Of a stretch of DNA of 64,000 nucleotides, positions 1 through 9,884 are shown piece after piece (position 1 is the stretch's first letter; every line of letters starts with the position of its first letter). The notes under the pieces are model-generated. The model saw nothing but the letters and a program-made list of their open reading frames with translations. It ran no database searches and was not told the DNA's origin. A program made the translations under genes and the position numbers. This stretch comes from Prorocentrum cordatum (lineage: Eukaryota; Sar; Dinophyceae; Prorocentrales; Prorocentraceae): contig CAUYUJ010012158.1 of the NCBI GenBank assembly GCA_963575745.1, positions 316,501-380,500 on the forward strand, given 5' to 3'.

Positions 1-100
1 TCCGATCCCATCGGATAAAGCGATTCGATCTGGCTCAGGCCTGCCTGGATGCTCGGGTCGGACACGAGGGTGGCTCAGGGGGGGTTTTGTTTTCTTGATA

Positions 101-124
101 AAACCAGCTGCGTGCAGCTGGTTT
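101..124. repeat. Short perfect hairpin
   Basis: Arms AAACCAGCTGC (101-111) and GCAGCTGGTTT (114-124) are exact reverse complements around a 2-base spacer. I see no other structure and no gene in bases 1-249. Confidence 0.7.
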
Positions 125-249
125 CGGCCCCGCCGCCGGGCGCTCTTCTCGATACATCCGACGCCTCTGGCGCCGGGAGGCGCCAGGAGAACCAGCTACG
201 TGAGCTGAATCGAAAACCCCATCCTCACTACCCCCCACTTTCGTCAAGA

Positions 250-396
250 GGGAAACAGACAGACACAAATAATAGTAGATTTCTTGGAAAATATGGGAAA
301 CTATGGAAAGTGGGGGAGAAGACGAAAATCGTGCAAGCATGGACAAATATGGGGGAATCCTGGGTTTGTGTGTAGTTATTTGTGTGTCTTTGGGCC
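250..396. mobile_element. Foldback element, family H, copy 1
   Basis: The left end (250-275) and the reverse complement of the right end (373-396) are similar, sharing an ACACAAATAA-type core. The AT-rich interior has the motif AAGTGGGGGAGAAGACGAAA. The same interior recurs at 28841-28990, 31144-31262 and 31925-31985. The element codes for nothing visible. The shared interior shows it is dispersed; calling it mobile is inference. Confidence 0.5.
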
Positions 397-529
397 CCTT
401 GATTTCACCCGACCCGGGTGCGAAAACGCCGTCCCAAGTCCCACCAGCTCATCGGGGGTGGAATTCCAAAGTCCGCGGCGGGCTGGGGGCGGAGCCCGTG
501 GGGTGGTCTCTCCTCGAACAACAATATAT

Positions 530-960
530 TCTTAACGCTTCGCATACCCCACGAGCCCACCGAAGACTTTCATCATGCGAGTTCCCTTTCCCTCTAAGGC
601 GGCACATCTCGGGGCCCTCTTGTGGCGCGCTCGGGGCGCTCTTCTTGGAGCTCTCTCGGGCCATCTGGGAGCAATCGTCAGACCTTGGAAGGTCATCGGA
701 AGCGATCAGGAGAGAATGCAACAGCCATTTGGTCCTTGTTTGGTGTTGGAAGGTGTCGGAAGGATTCTGGCCTCCCAGGCAGGTCTTTGGGAGGCTCCGC
801 TGCTACTCGGAACCATCTTGTGGTGCTCACGGGGCTTCTTGGAGGCATTGTGGAAGCTACCTTAGTCCATCTCGAGCTATCTTGTGATATCTTTCAGGCC
901 ATCTTGGGCCGTCTGTGGCCGTCTTGGGGCCATCTAGGGCCATCTCGATTTCTCCAACGG
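530..960. mobile_element. Partial Q-family element (CATCTTGG repeats)
   Basis: Degenerate short repeats built on GCCATCTTGG and CTCTTGGGGC. Bases 688-815 align by eye with 3108-3215: both read GGTCATCGG, then GCGA-CAGGAGAG, then a GGAAGG/CGAAGG-type block. The start near 543 (CCCACGAGCCCACC) resembles the left end of the longer copies at 2640 and 54124. No matching right end is visible, so this copy is truncated. Confidence 0.5.
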
Positions 961-1456
961 TCTGCGAAAAGGCCTCCTCCAGACTCAGGGAGAGGGCGTG
1001 CACCTTTCCCCGAAGGGGGCGAAGGAGGCTGGAATATATGTCTCGCAAGCAGCCTGCGCCCAACGGTCTTTTGGGACAAGACCGTATCCTTCGACTCCAT
1101 GCGAGCGACGCAGAGGAACGGTATCGTTTGTATTGACATTGGCACTTAAGTTGCCCGCGTAAGGTCGCTCGTAGGCGCTCTCGTTTCCGATGTGGCGTGC
1201 CGCGCTGGGGGCCCGCGTCAGCCACGGCGCAAGGTCGCTATGTCCTTTCGCGTAAGACCAGATTATTTTCGTCGTTCATGTCCCTGCAGGACCTCTGCGG
1301 CCGGCTCCATCCCCGAGGGCCTGCCAGGGCCCCATAATCGGAGACCTTCGCGGCATTTCTGCGACGTCCAGGTCTCGGGGGTGGGGCCAAGCGGGGGGGG
1401 ATGATTCGAGGGTGGGCTGGTGGATATCATGGCGGAGGCCATGATATTACCCCGCC
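961..1456. other. Unassigned stretch with one hairpin
   Basis: I recognise no gene. A perfect 10-bp stem (ATATCATGGC, 1424-1433, against GCCATGATAT, 1438-1447) closes a GGAG tetraloop. The rest is GC-rich with open frames in several overlapping registers, as expected by chance at this composition. Confidence 0.5.
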
Positions 1457-1570
1457 CCCTCTTCTTGTTTCAGTAGTTCCCTTGGTTCCCCCCTCGTCCG
1501 CGCACGTGCTTCCGGCCATGATTTGCGAACCCCCCTCTCGGACGCACCGCTTTCGGACGCCCCCGAAGAT
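1457..1570. repeat. Dispersed repeat O, copy 1
   Basis: Aligns by eye with 50737-50845. Both copies share CCCTCTTCTTGTTTCA, then GTCCGCGCAC, then GCCATGATTTGCGA, then a CGGACGCC/TGGACGCC block. The homology ends at both sides. Mechanism unknown. Confidence 0.55.
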
Positions 1571-1784
1571 CTGCAGACGATTCCCCCTTGCAGAGGGTGC
1601 CCTCCTGCTGGCTGCCAGAGCGGCTGGGCCGCCCGTGGGGCGCGAGGATGATGGCGCCCCCCTTCCAGTCCGGAAGCCCATTTTTTTCAGGAGGCGGCGC
1701 GAGAGTGCTTTCTCACGAAGGTCGCTCCTCTCCACCGTCCCCTCCTTCCCCCCCTCTCCTCGTCGCCAAACTTCAGCGGAGACG

Positions 1785-1915
1785 AAATGTATCGGTAGCG
1801 CCTTGTTTCCGCTTCTTGGGGCCTCTCGGGAGGTCCTCGTCACCACGGCTGGATTCGCTTCGAAATTCTGGTCAGAACGAACTCCGCGAGAGGTCCCTAG
1901 AGTAACGGTGTGGGT
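1785..1915. mobile_element. Foldback element, family D, diverged copy
   Basis: The interior GGCTGGATTCGCTTCGAAAT, then GGTCAGAACG, then GAGAGGTCC matches the better copies at 2232-2373 and 6832-6973. The ends are diverged but still resemble the GGTACC-ATACCGCTACC arm in opposite orientations. Confidence 0.5.
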
Positions 1916-2231
1916 AATTATCTCCTGGTTTCCCCCAAGCTCCTCCGTTTACCGCCCTCCTGCTCCCTTCGAGCCTCCCCCAAAACCTCCCTCCTCTCGT
2001 CTTCCGCTCGTCTCCTCCTCCTGTCCTCCTTGCGCCTCATCTCCCCACCTCTTTCGCGTGCGCGCCGCCAGGGAGAGCTCGCTCTCCTTTCCGAAGCCGA
2101 CCTGCTGGCGGTCTGAGTCCGCTGCGTGGAGACGGCCTTTAAGAGAATTCGGACGCACGTCTTTCATCAGATGGAGGCGTGCCAGCCAAACAGGCAATCG
2201 GGGGACGCCAACCACAGAGTCAAAGGAGGAA

Positions 2232-2373
2232 AGGTACCAATACCGCTACCATTGTGTCTCGCTCTCGCTTAAGTGTTCCCTCTGAGAGGCCCTCATCGCT
2301 ACGGCTGGATTCGCCTCGAAACTCCGGTCAGAACGCACCCCAGGAGAGGTCCTTGGAGTCCAGCATCGGTATC
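2232..2373. mobile_element. Foldback element, family D, copy 2
   Basis: The left arm is GGTACCAATACCGCTACC (2232-2249). The right end (about 2353-2373, ending GCATCGGTATC) is the diverged inverted counterpart. The interior carries GGCTGGATTCGCCTCGAAAC and GGTCAGAACGCACCCCAGGA, also found at 6832-6973 and 51660-51750. It is 142 bp and noncoding. 1916-2231 holds only a CT-rich stretch; 2374-2639 shows nothing recognisable. Confidence 0.6.
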
Positions 2374-2639
2374 TTTTTGTTGCCCCAGGGGGTGTTTTCT
2401 AAAGGGTCCGCCGACAACTCGGGCTATTTCTCGGGGCTCGCCCCAGCTAGCCTGACCATGTCTTTCGTTCAGGCCCAGGGGGACGCTCATGCTTGTGCTT
2501 TTAGCGCGCACAAGCTCGTGTACGGGCAAGGGGTGCACAAAGGCGAGTCTGGAACTGCCTGAAGTAGAAAGGTCAGGTTGTTAGTCAACGCCCCCTCTGA
2601 TATCCAGGCTTGTCGCAGCAAATCATTGACACTTTGTGC

Positions 2640-3497
2640 GTCCCCGCCAGCCTACCCAGAAACGGCGCCCAGGCGAGTTGCATTGATGGGTGAAGTGCAT
2701 GGGCAGGCAGTGGAACAAAGAGGGGTGGGTGAGTAGCCAGCAAACCGCAGCCGATCAGCCTGAGCAGACCCAGGAGTCAACCATCCATGCTTTCTCAAAT
2801 CTTTTGGGAAGCCTCTTGGCAGCTTTGTTGGGCCATCTTGGGGCCATTTTAGAGGTCTTTGGGGTTCTCTTGGGGGTCTCCTGCTCCTCTTGGTAGCTAG
2901 GGGGACTTCTCGGGACAATCTTGGAGGACATCGATTACATCTGAGGGATCTTCAGTGAAGTTCGCCTCTGTTAAGCGCGAATTGCTTATTCGGGCCCTCG
3001 TGAGACGGTATGAAGGCGTTCTAGGGTGCTCTTGGGGCCGTCGTGTAGCCCTCTTGGGCCCCTCCTTGGGCTTCTTGGGCCATCTTGGAGATATTATGAA
3101 GTCTCGGGAGGTCATCGGGAGCGAACAGGAGAGGAGACAACAATCATTTTGTCCCCTTTGGTTTTCGAAGGATGTTGGCCTCTCGGGAGCATCCTTGAGA
3201 GGCATCGTGGCCACTTGGAGCCGGTTTGGGAGGGTCGTGGGAGCCTGTTGGAAGTATTTCGGAGGCCATCCTGAACCATGCTGAGCACTCTTGTGCCATT
3301 TTGGAGGTCATCTTTAATTTTTCTTGGACCACTGTGAGCAGTCTGGTGCTATCTTGGACGCGCTGACCGCTCGCGCCCCCTCCCCCGTTTAGACCCAGGG
3401 GTATGGGGGAGGGGTGCCCCCCCTAACCTGTCCGGGTAGAAGAGGGTTGGAAGATGGAACCCGCTAGACCACCTTTGCCCAGAGGGCTGGTGGGATC
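2640..3497. mobile_element. Long foldback element, family Q, copy 1
   Basis: Starts with TCCCCGCCAGCC (2641-2652) and ends with the inverted form GGGCTGGTGGGAT (3484-3496). The start continues into ACCCAGAAACGGCGCCCAGG, matched at 54124 onward. The interior is a run of degenerate GCCATCTTGGGGCC-type repeats, then a C- and G-rich block ending in CCCAGAGGGCTGG. The other complete copy is 54124-54736. No protein-coding frame is convincing. Confidence 0.55.
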
Positions 3498-4265
3498 ATA
3501 GGCACTCTCCTGAACACCCACACTGGTCCTTGCTGGGTCGATCCTAGGCTTAGGATCGGTGTATCTGCTGTTTTGGATTTGCCAGACGGGCGTATACCTT
3601 TTACACCGATCCTTGGCCGGGGATGGGCCTGACCAGGATCGGTTTAGGTCAATGGTTGGCGACCTCCTAGGAAAAACGTCGGCCTCCTTAGGCAGCCTCG
3701 GCGTTGTCGAGGCTGCCTCAGTGCCACGTTCCCGGGACGAGCAGGAGGATGAGGGTGATGGAAAAAGGGTAGAGAATAAGACGACGAGGAGGATTAGAGT
3801 CTCCCCAGGATCAATGAACAATGTCATACATCCTCCCGTTCAGGGACATGTTCGCCCATGTGGGACGATCGCCAGGTGCTCGCCTCGTCCCCTCAACTTT
3901 CCTCTTTCCCCTCCCACCCCGGGTCTTCTCTTCACAGGCCCACGCAGGCAACCCGTTCTCGCTGTAGGAGGCTGCCTTCTCGGGACATGGGAGCCCCACG
4001 GCCCCCGCCGTTTCGGGTAGGGCCCCCGGTCTGGGAATGACCTGCGCCGCATCCTTCCCGGCCACGAGTGATGCGAACATGCACGGTCGGTCCGCGTAGT
4101 GCGTAGTGTCGATGCGGCGGCGACCCCGCCGCGGGAATTCAGGGTCGGACGCCGCCAGTGGCCCAGAGTCGGCCACCTCCCGTCCGATCGGATTTCAGAC
4201 CCCTAGGGAGGGGGACCGGGTGAGGGGGACGGCCAATCATCTCACACGCTTTTGCACCCCTCTTC
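3498..4265. other. Unassigned stretch with two inverted repeats
   Basis: GGATCGGTGTA (about 3554-3564) is inverted as TACACCGATCC (about 3602-3612). AGGCAGCCTCG (3690-3700) and CGAGGCTGCCT (3708-3718) form a perfect 11-bp stem with a 7-base loop. I see no gene in the remainder. Confidence 0.5.
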
Positions 4266-4280
4266 CAAATCATCATCATT

Positions 4281-4317
<37 letters not shown>

Positions 4318-4342
4318 CCATCACCATCACCATCACCATCAC

Positions 4343-4398
<56 letters not shown>

Positions 4399-4720
4399 GT
4401 ATCATCATCAGCATCGTCATCATTGTCATCATCATCTTCTTCATCATCATCATCATCACATTCATCACCATCATCCAAAACATCGTCACCATCACCATCA
4501 CCATAACCACCAACACCACCATCAGCATCATCGTTGTCATCATCATCACAATCACCGTCACCGTCACCGCCACCACCATCACCATCGCCGTCATCACCAT
4601 CATCAACATCATCATCGTCAACAGCATCGTCATCATCGTCAGCATCACCGCCACCACCATCATCATCAACATCGTCAGCATCATCATGATCACCATCATC
4701 ATCACCTCCATCATCATCAC

Positions 4721-4756
<36 letters not shown>

Positions 4757-5052
4757 TATTGTCGTCGTCACCATTGTTGTCATCCTCATCATCGTCATCG
4801 TCAGTATCGTCATCACCACCATCACCATAAGCCTCATCAGCATCAACACCATCAGCATCATCATCATTACAACCGCCGCCATCATCATCATCAGCATCAT
4901 CTTCATCATCATCAGCATCATTATCATCTTCATCGTCACACCATCGTCATCACAACCACCATCATCATAAGCAACAATATCATCACGGCCATCATCACCT
5001 CCACCACAACCAACATAGTCATCACGATTACAATCACCACCACCACCAACAT
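4266..5052. repeat. CAT/ATC trinucleotide array with variant units
   Basis: Nearly 800 bp of CAT/ATC triplets, pure at 4266-4310 and 4345-4400 and interrupted elsewhere by CAC, CGT, CAG and CTT units. All six frames stay open as homopolymer-like peptides (poly-His, poly-Ser, poly-Ile, poly-Met, poly-Asp), which is a repeat artefact and not evidence of a gene. Confidence 0.9.
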
Positions 5053-5690
5053 CATGTCTCTGCCTCCCTCGTTTATCTCTCGCTCTCTCTTTCTCTCTCT
5101 GTGTGTTCACTATTTCTGTCTCTGTATGTCTATATATCTGTGTGTCTGTCTGTCTGTCTATGTATTTTATCATTATGTGTGTCTATCGATCGCAGTCTAT
5201 AGATGTCGTTTCTCTCTCTGTCTCTCTCACGTTCTCTCTCGTCTCCTTTGCTGGTCAGTCCTTTCATGCCATTATCACGTCCCGCCTCTATCGCTCCTTT
5301 AACTCATCATCATCATGATCATCACCTCTCTTTCCCACTCTCTCTCTCTCTCTCGCTCCCTCTTTCTGGCTCCCTTCCATATTATCATCAGGCCACTATC
5401 AGCATCATCATCAGCAGCAGCAGCATTATCTCTCTCACACGCTCATCTCTCTTCCTTCTCATCTCTCTCTCTCTCTCACTCTGGTCTCTCTCTACCTTCT
5501 TTCTCTCACATTCTCATCTCTCTGTCATTTTGGTTTCTCTCTCTCTCTCTCTATCTCTCCCTCGTCTCTCTGACCTCTCTTGCTCTCTCATGTCTCTCCC
5601 TCCCCCTCTCTTTCTGATCTCTCTTCCCTCCCTCTCTCCCTCTTCCTCTCTCTCTCTCTCTCTCTTCTTCTCCTCGATCGTCCAGGTCCC
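5053..5690. repeat. CT-rich polypyrimidine tract
   Basis: Dominated by TCTCTC runs with short CATCATCA relics (5308-5325, 5390-5430). It adjoins the CAT array and probably decayed from expanded simple repeats. No gene. Confidence 0.8.
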
Positions 5691-5819
5691 TGCTCGAGGT
5701 CCGGAGGCCGAGCTCCAGAGCTCGAGGGCCAGAGGTCGAAGACCAGCACTCGAGGGCCGGGGACCTGGGCTCCACGGATCGAGGGCCGTCGAGATCGAGA
5801 GGGCCGGAGGCCAAGGGTC
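5690..5819. repeat. Degenerate TCGAGGGCC minisatellite
   Basis: The motif TCGAGGGCC with flanking GGTCGA/GAGCTC recurs about every 20-40 bases up to the left arm of the next element. Confidence 0.45.
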
Positions 5820-6001
5820 GATGCAGTCGGACCGAGGTAGAAGGTCGAGGCCGGTCCGGGGAGGGTACCGTAGTGTTCTCGGTGCTCGTGGGATGTTCCC
5901 GTGCATCCTGGGGGAGGGCGCCCTCGGATGTTCTCGGGTTTGGCTGGCGGAGGGTCTCGTGTTCTTGGGGTGTGTTCTTCTGGCCCAGGTCCGACTGCAT
6001 C
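5820..6001. mobile_element. Foldback element, family L, copy 1
   Basis: Perfect 14-bp terminal inverted repeats: GATGCAGTCGGACC (5820-5833) and GGTCCGACTGCATC (5988-6001). It is 182 bp. A diverged copy with the same interior order (GGAGGGTACC, GTAGTGTTCT/TTAGTGTTCT, GGATGTTC, CTTCTGGC) lies at 29449-29626. No coding frame is shared by the two copies in a convincing way. Confidence 0.7.
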
Positions 6002-6056
6002 ACTGCTGTGTTCGGTCCTGTCTGGGGCCTCTGCGGCCTCCAGAGGCCTCTGCGCA

Positions 6057-6101
6057 GGCCTCCAGAGATGCCTCCAGAGATGCCTCCAGAGATGCCTCCA
6101 G
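6057..6101. repeat. 12-bp tandem repeat GCCTCCAGAGAT
   Basis: Almost four tandem copies of GCCTCCAGAGAT, the last ending GAGACC. Confidence 0.8.
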
Positions 6102-6385
6102 AGACCTCCGCGGGGGCCCGGAGGGGATCGGACTTCGGGTTTCGCCGTCTTCCTGGCCTCCCACATGGCGTCGGAGCAGACGGGGTCTTCCCAGCTCAGA
6201 ACATATCCCCACCCCTATGATTGACGTCGCCTCATCTCGTTGCCAATATTGAGGACTCCTTCCTTGAAGAATGCCAACCTAAGGAATAGGGATGAATTCG
6301 AGGCTGGTTAGGGTCGGACCCCATTTGGGAGGCCTCCAGGTCTGGGCCAGGGATCGAAGAAGGAAGCACTCCGTAAACAACACTT

Positions 6386-6428
6386 TTGGCGCTCCGCGCG
6401 GATTTCTTGGATCCGCGTGGAGCGCCAA
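6386..6428. mobile_element. Minimal hairpin derivative of family E
   Basis: TTGGCGCTCCGCGCGGAT (6386-6403) and ATCCGCGTGGAGCGCCAA (6411-6428) pair over 18 bp with one mismatch around a 7-base loop. The left arm is the family E arm seen at 56606 and 61256 (CCGCGCGGATTTCTTGGAT). The roughly 80-bp interior of the full element is missing, so the two arms abut. Confidence 0.65.
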
Positions 6429-6505
6429 CATTTTAACGTTCATGTTTTGTTCTGATGGGCCTGTTTTCCACATCCACCACCATAACTCGGAGGGGGGAGG
6501 GAGGT

Positions 6506-6628
6506 GGAGGACGAGGAGGAGGAGGACGACGAAGAGGAAGAGGAGGAGGAGGAGGAGGAGGAGGAGGAGGAGGAGGAGGAGGATCCCCTCCCCTTCCAAC
6601 TTATGGTGGTGGTGGTGGTGGTGGTGGA
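6506..6628. repeat. GGA array followed by GGT array
   Basis: GAGGAGGA units run to about 6583. After a short spacer, nine GGT units fill about 6602-6628. Confidence 0.85.
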
Positions 6629-6666
6629 AAACAGGCCCATCATTTTCTCCGCCCAGCGGAGGAAAA

Positions 6667-6765
6667 GATACCCATACCGCTGCCCCTCCCTCGTTGTCCC
6701 CTCTGCCGGGACTCCCTGGAGAGGCCCTCGTCGCGGTCGGGACGCACCCTCTGGAGAGGTGCGGG
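6667..6765. mobile_element. Family D element, right-truncated
   Basis: Begins GATACCCATACCGCTGCCCC and keeps the GGAGAGGCCCTCGTCGCGGT and GGACGCACC blocks of family D. It has no recognisable right arm. Confidence 0.5.
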
Positions 6766-6831
6766 GGGCAGGGGGCACTGGCATGTTTTAGCCCCCCCAG
6801 GAGTGATTTTTAGAGTGCAGGGTAGGACAAA

Positions 6832-6973
6832 AGTACCCATACCGTTGCCCTTCCCTAAATTCTCCCCTCTGGGGTTTCCTGGGAGGCCCTCGTCGCCACC
6901 ACCAGAATCGCTTCGAATTCATCCCGATCAGGACGCACCCCAGAAGAGGTTTGGGAGTAGCAGTATCGGTACC
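6832..6973. mobile_element. Foldback element, family D, copy 4
   Basis: The left arm AGTACCCATACCGTTGCCC starts at 6832; the right arm GGGAGTAGCAGTATCGGTAC starts at 6953 and is its inverted counterpart. The length of 142 bp equals that of the copy at 2232. The interior keeps GGGAGGCCCTCGTCGCCACC and AGGACGCACCCCAGAAGAGG. Confidence 0.65.
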
Positions 6974-6989
6974 TTTGATTTCCCCAATG

Positions 6990-7640
6990 GTGTGGGATCT
7001 TGAGGACATGGATGATGGGTGATGGCAGTACCGGTGCAAATACTGATGTTGCTATGCATGATATTGTATGATGTTGATGGTTGATGGTGCCATTCGTAAC
7101 GATAGCGAGCATTGTTGATACGACTGGTGGTGAATAGCATGTTGATACTGATAGTGGCTACGATGCTGCTGCTGATGATGACAGCGATGGCGCAGTTGAG
7201 TATCATTATTGTGATGATAGTGGAGATTGAGGCTGAGGCATCTGCAGCTCACGAAGTAATGAGGGATAAGGCTGATGCACCAGGGTGGAGCACAGAAGAT
7301 GTTGCCACCACCAGCCCAATCAGTCTCCCTGGCGCGGCAGAAGCTTGGAGAGCCTCTCGCGTGACTCGCCCAGGGATTTACTCTTTTTCGTTGGCACAGG
7401 AGACGTCGCTACGCTCGCTAATTCGAATCGCTCCCGCTCCATTGAGAGGGGGGGTAGGAGAGGGGCTCGGCTTTGGAGGATGTAGTGATACCTATTACCT
7501 GGCACAATACCCAAATCGCTCCTCTGGAGCTGGTCGTCACTTTTGGAGCGGAGGCCTTCATCATAGCTGAGATCGATCCTACATTTCTCGCGTTCCGTTC
7601 CTGCCTCCCTCTTCGACCGACGGGCCATGGAACCTCGTAC
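6990..7640. other. Unassigned stretch
   Basis: Mild TGATG/TGATAG bias at 7000-7230 suggests a decayed triplet repeat. 7285-7480 has faint family D-like phrases (GAGAGCC, CGCTCCCGCTCC) too weak to call. No gene recognised. Confidence 0.4.
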
Positions 7641-7650
7641 AGGTCAAACG

Positions 7651-7800
7651 TAGGTTTACCTCGTTGATGTCCGCCGATCACGTTGGAGCCCTTGGCCGTC
7701 TTCAGCGTAAAAGGGCGCCTGGGACAACCACACGTCAGCATCGACGCCCGGCTGTCCGATCATCGACTTGGCGCATTCGGTGGACCACCCCCCTCCCTCA
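7651..7800 (-). pseudogene. Possible orphan exon fragment, unrecognised
   Basis: On the minus strand one frame reads GWSTECAKSMIGQPGV, then DADVWLSQAPFYAEDGQG, then a stop. Its composition is mixed and protein-like, unlike the surrounding repeat translations. A GAGGTAAAC donor-like site lies at its 3' end. I recognise no family and no adjoining exon. It may be chance; confidence is low. Confidence 0.2.
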
Positions 7801-7948
7801 GCCCCTCCCTGATTCCTCCATCTCTCTTCTCTGTTGGTGGTGTGCCCTGCGCCGCCCGCTGGGCGGTGCCGGGTCTGCCCTCCAACCCTCGTTGCTGGAA
7901 GGCCCAGCCTTGTCTCTCGAAGTGTCCAATCCGTCTCCTTCTTCTGCT

Positions 7949-8145
7949 CGGCGGCGAGCGAGGGGGGAAGCCAGAAGGAGAAGGCCTTTTCGGAAGGCAG
8001 CGTGGATTCTCAGAAGCCCTCCGACCTCGTGAGAGGTTTTCTGTGTCTCCGGGGAAGGTTCAGAACACTTTTCAGAAGGCCGGGGGACTTCCGAGCCCTC
8101 TGAGAAGGCCCGCCTCTCCTCACTTCCCCCCCTCGCTCGCCGCCG
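7949..8145. mobile_element. Foldback element, family N (single copy seen)
   Basis: Left arm 7949-7970 begins CGGCGGCGAGCGAGG. Right arm 8123-8145 is its reverse complement apart from one extra base in the G run. Weaker inverted similarity continues inward (AGAAGGCC-type motifs on both sides). It is 197 bp and noncoding. Confidence 0.6.
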
Positions 8146-8724
8146 AAGGGTACCCCTGTGTGTCCTGTGTGTTCGCGACCCATGCCTTCTACATTTCTAT
8201 GGCAACGTGGCCCTCGGAGGGGCCTTCTGTCCTCTCGCGTGTCTTCTCCAATCAATCATGCGGTTCCAATCGGGACCCCACGGAAACGGGACTTTTGAGA
8301 CGGGCGATGAAGATTTCTCAAGTCCGTTTGGCTTCGCCCACGAGGTCGCCGCATGACGAATCTACTCGCACTTGTCGAGGTCTCAAAATCGACGCCGCGG
8401 TCTCATAAGTTCCTTTCGCTGGCGTCGATGTAGGAACCCTTACCGAGCAGCCCCGACTGTACCGTGCGGCTCCCCCAGGACTGGGCTGCACGGCGCCCCG
8501 TCGGCACCCCTCGGTGCCCCACGCGGCACACGGAGAGCTTTGCCCCGCGGCCAGGCCCCCTGCCGTGGCCGCGGCCGCTGGCGCCCCGCCGGCCGCGGGC
8601 GCCGAGTCGGCGCTTGGCCGGGTGGTGAAGACCTTGGAGTGCGTGACAAAGAATGAGCACCGTGGCTTGCGGCTTGCGAGCCGTCGTCACGACAGTCCGA
8701 ACGCAGCACTATCAGATCAATTTC
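8146..8724. other. Unassigned GC-rich stretch
   Basis: No convincing gene. Long overlapping open frames on both strands at 8440-8700 are Arg/Pro/Gly-rich and look like compositional shadows. Confidence 0.4.
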
Positions 8725-9027
8725 TAGGAGGGCGGCGTCGGGGTGAAGGGCGACAACATCAAGACGCTCAAGACGAACGTCGAACTCATCGCGGACAGCG
8801 GCTCGCCCCCGCGGCCGCTTGCACCTCCAGCCGGTCAGACTGCGCTGAAGTTCCCCCCTGGCCAGAAACGCCCGCCAGCCGCGGCTGAGACTTCGGCGGG
8901 GGAGCGGTCCGCGAAGAAGGCCAAGGCCGAGGCGGAGGCCGGCGCTGTGTTCGAGAAGGCCCCGGCGGAGTGGCGGCGCCTGTCGGCGCCCGCAGGGCAT
9001 TGCGGATGGAACCGCGCGGGTCAGTAG
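8725..9027 (+). CDS. Hypothetical Lys/Ala-rich fragment
   Basis: A plus-strand frame entering after a stop near 8728 reads GVGVKGDNIKTLKTNVELIA, then DSGSPPRPLAPPAG, then SAKKAKAEAEAGAVFEKAP, ending at 9027. It begins with a mixed, structured-looking segment and turns into an Ala/Lys/Glu tail. The only Met is internal (8743). No family recognised; it could be one exon or part of a decayed retroelement ORF1. The minus strand is also open here, so coding is unproven. Confidence 0.25.
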
Positions 9028-9159
9028 CGCGGGCGCTCCAAGGACACGCGCGCAGCTGCATGGGTCGCGCCCCAGCGGCGCCGCGGGAAGCAGCTAGTCT
9101 GTTCGGGGTGAGTTGGGAGAGCATCGTGGTCGCCGCCATATACCAGGCGCCCCCGTCGC

Positions 9160-9530
9160 CGAGTCAGATCGATATTGATGTCGACAGTCATAAGGACAGA
9201 TAGACCGTCGGATCGATGTATAGCGAGATCGATAGATGGTTCGATTGATGGATCTTGGTACCGATCGTTCGAGATATCGATAGTGAGGGCGACAGTGGGA
9301 TCGATCCATGTATAGACAGTGAAATCGGTGAATATCGATAGCGCTAGATAGTGGTAGTGAGAAAGGTCGATCGTCATATCGATAGTCAGATCGAGCGCCA
9401 GGTCGATAGTCACACCGATAGATGTACACTGAGATCGATGAATAGCGAGATCGGTAGATAGTGAGATCGGTGGATAGTGATACATATCGATCGTGAGATC
9501 GATAGTGAGAGCGATACTGAGATCGACCTT
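9160..9530. repeat. GATCGATAG-type degenerate satellite
   Basis: Variants of GATCGATAG(T)GA repeat at about 10-24 base intervals through roughly 370 bp. The minus-strand translation (IDLTIDLTID-like) is a repeat artefact. Confidence 0.75.
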
Positions 9531-9884
9531 CTGTTGCTTACGGCCGCGCTGGACCCTTCCCTTTCCCTCTCGACCGCGCTCCCACCGACGGCTGCGGGGC
9601 GAGGGGCCCCGTGTTTTTCTCTGGAGGCTTGCGTCGACCCGCCGGTCATCAAGGAGACGCTCGATAGATTTCGCGCGACAGGAAAGGCTGTTGCAAGCAT
9701 GGGGAACAGAAGCCCGTAACACGTTGCATTTCGCAGCGCGGGCATGCTAAAAGCCGCGCGGGGGCTCTCGTTCACTGCGCCCTGATCTGCGGCCTTCCTC
9801 GGTTGCGCGTTATTGCCGGTTATTGCCCGCTGCTGCGCCCCCCTGGACTACGAAATGCTTCCGTGAGTTTGTGCATAACGGTGC

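Noticed and set aside
3280-3310. GTGCCATTTTGGAGG as a relic of the dinoflagellate spliced leader
   Set aside because: Only about nine bases match the leader core, and the same degenerate motif occurs dozens of times in the CATCTTGG repeats. No flanking leader bases are present.
4106-5302. A 398-codon plus-strand frame rich in His
   Set aside because: It is explained entirely by the CAT/ATC array; every frame on both strands is equally open as a homopolymer-like peptide.
8440-9000. 186-codon minus-strand frame
   Set aside because: Arg/Leu/Gly-rich shadow of a more plausible plus-strand frame (8725-9027); no motif.
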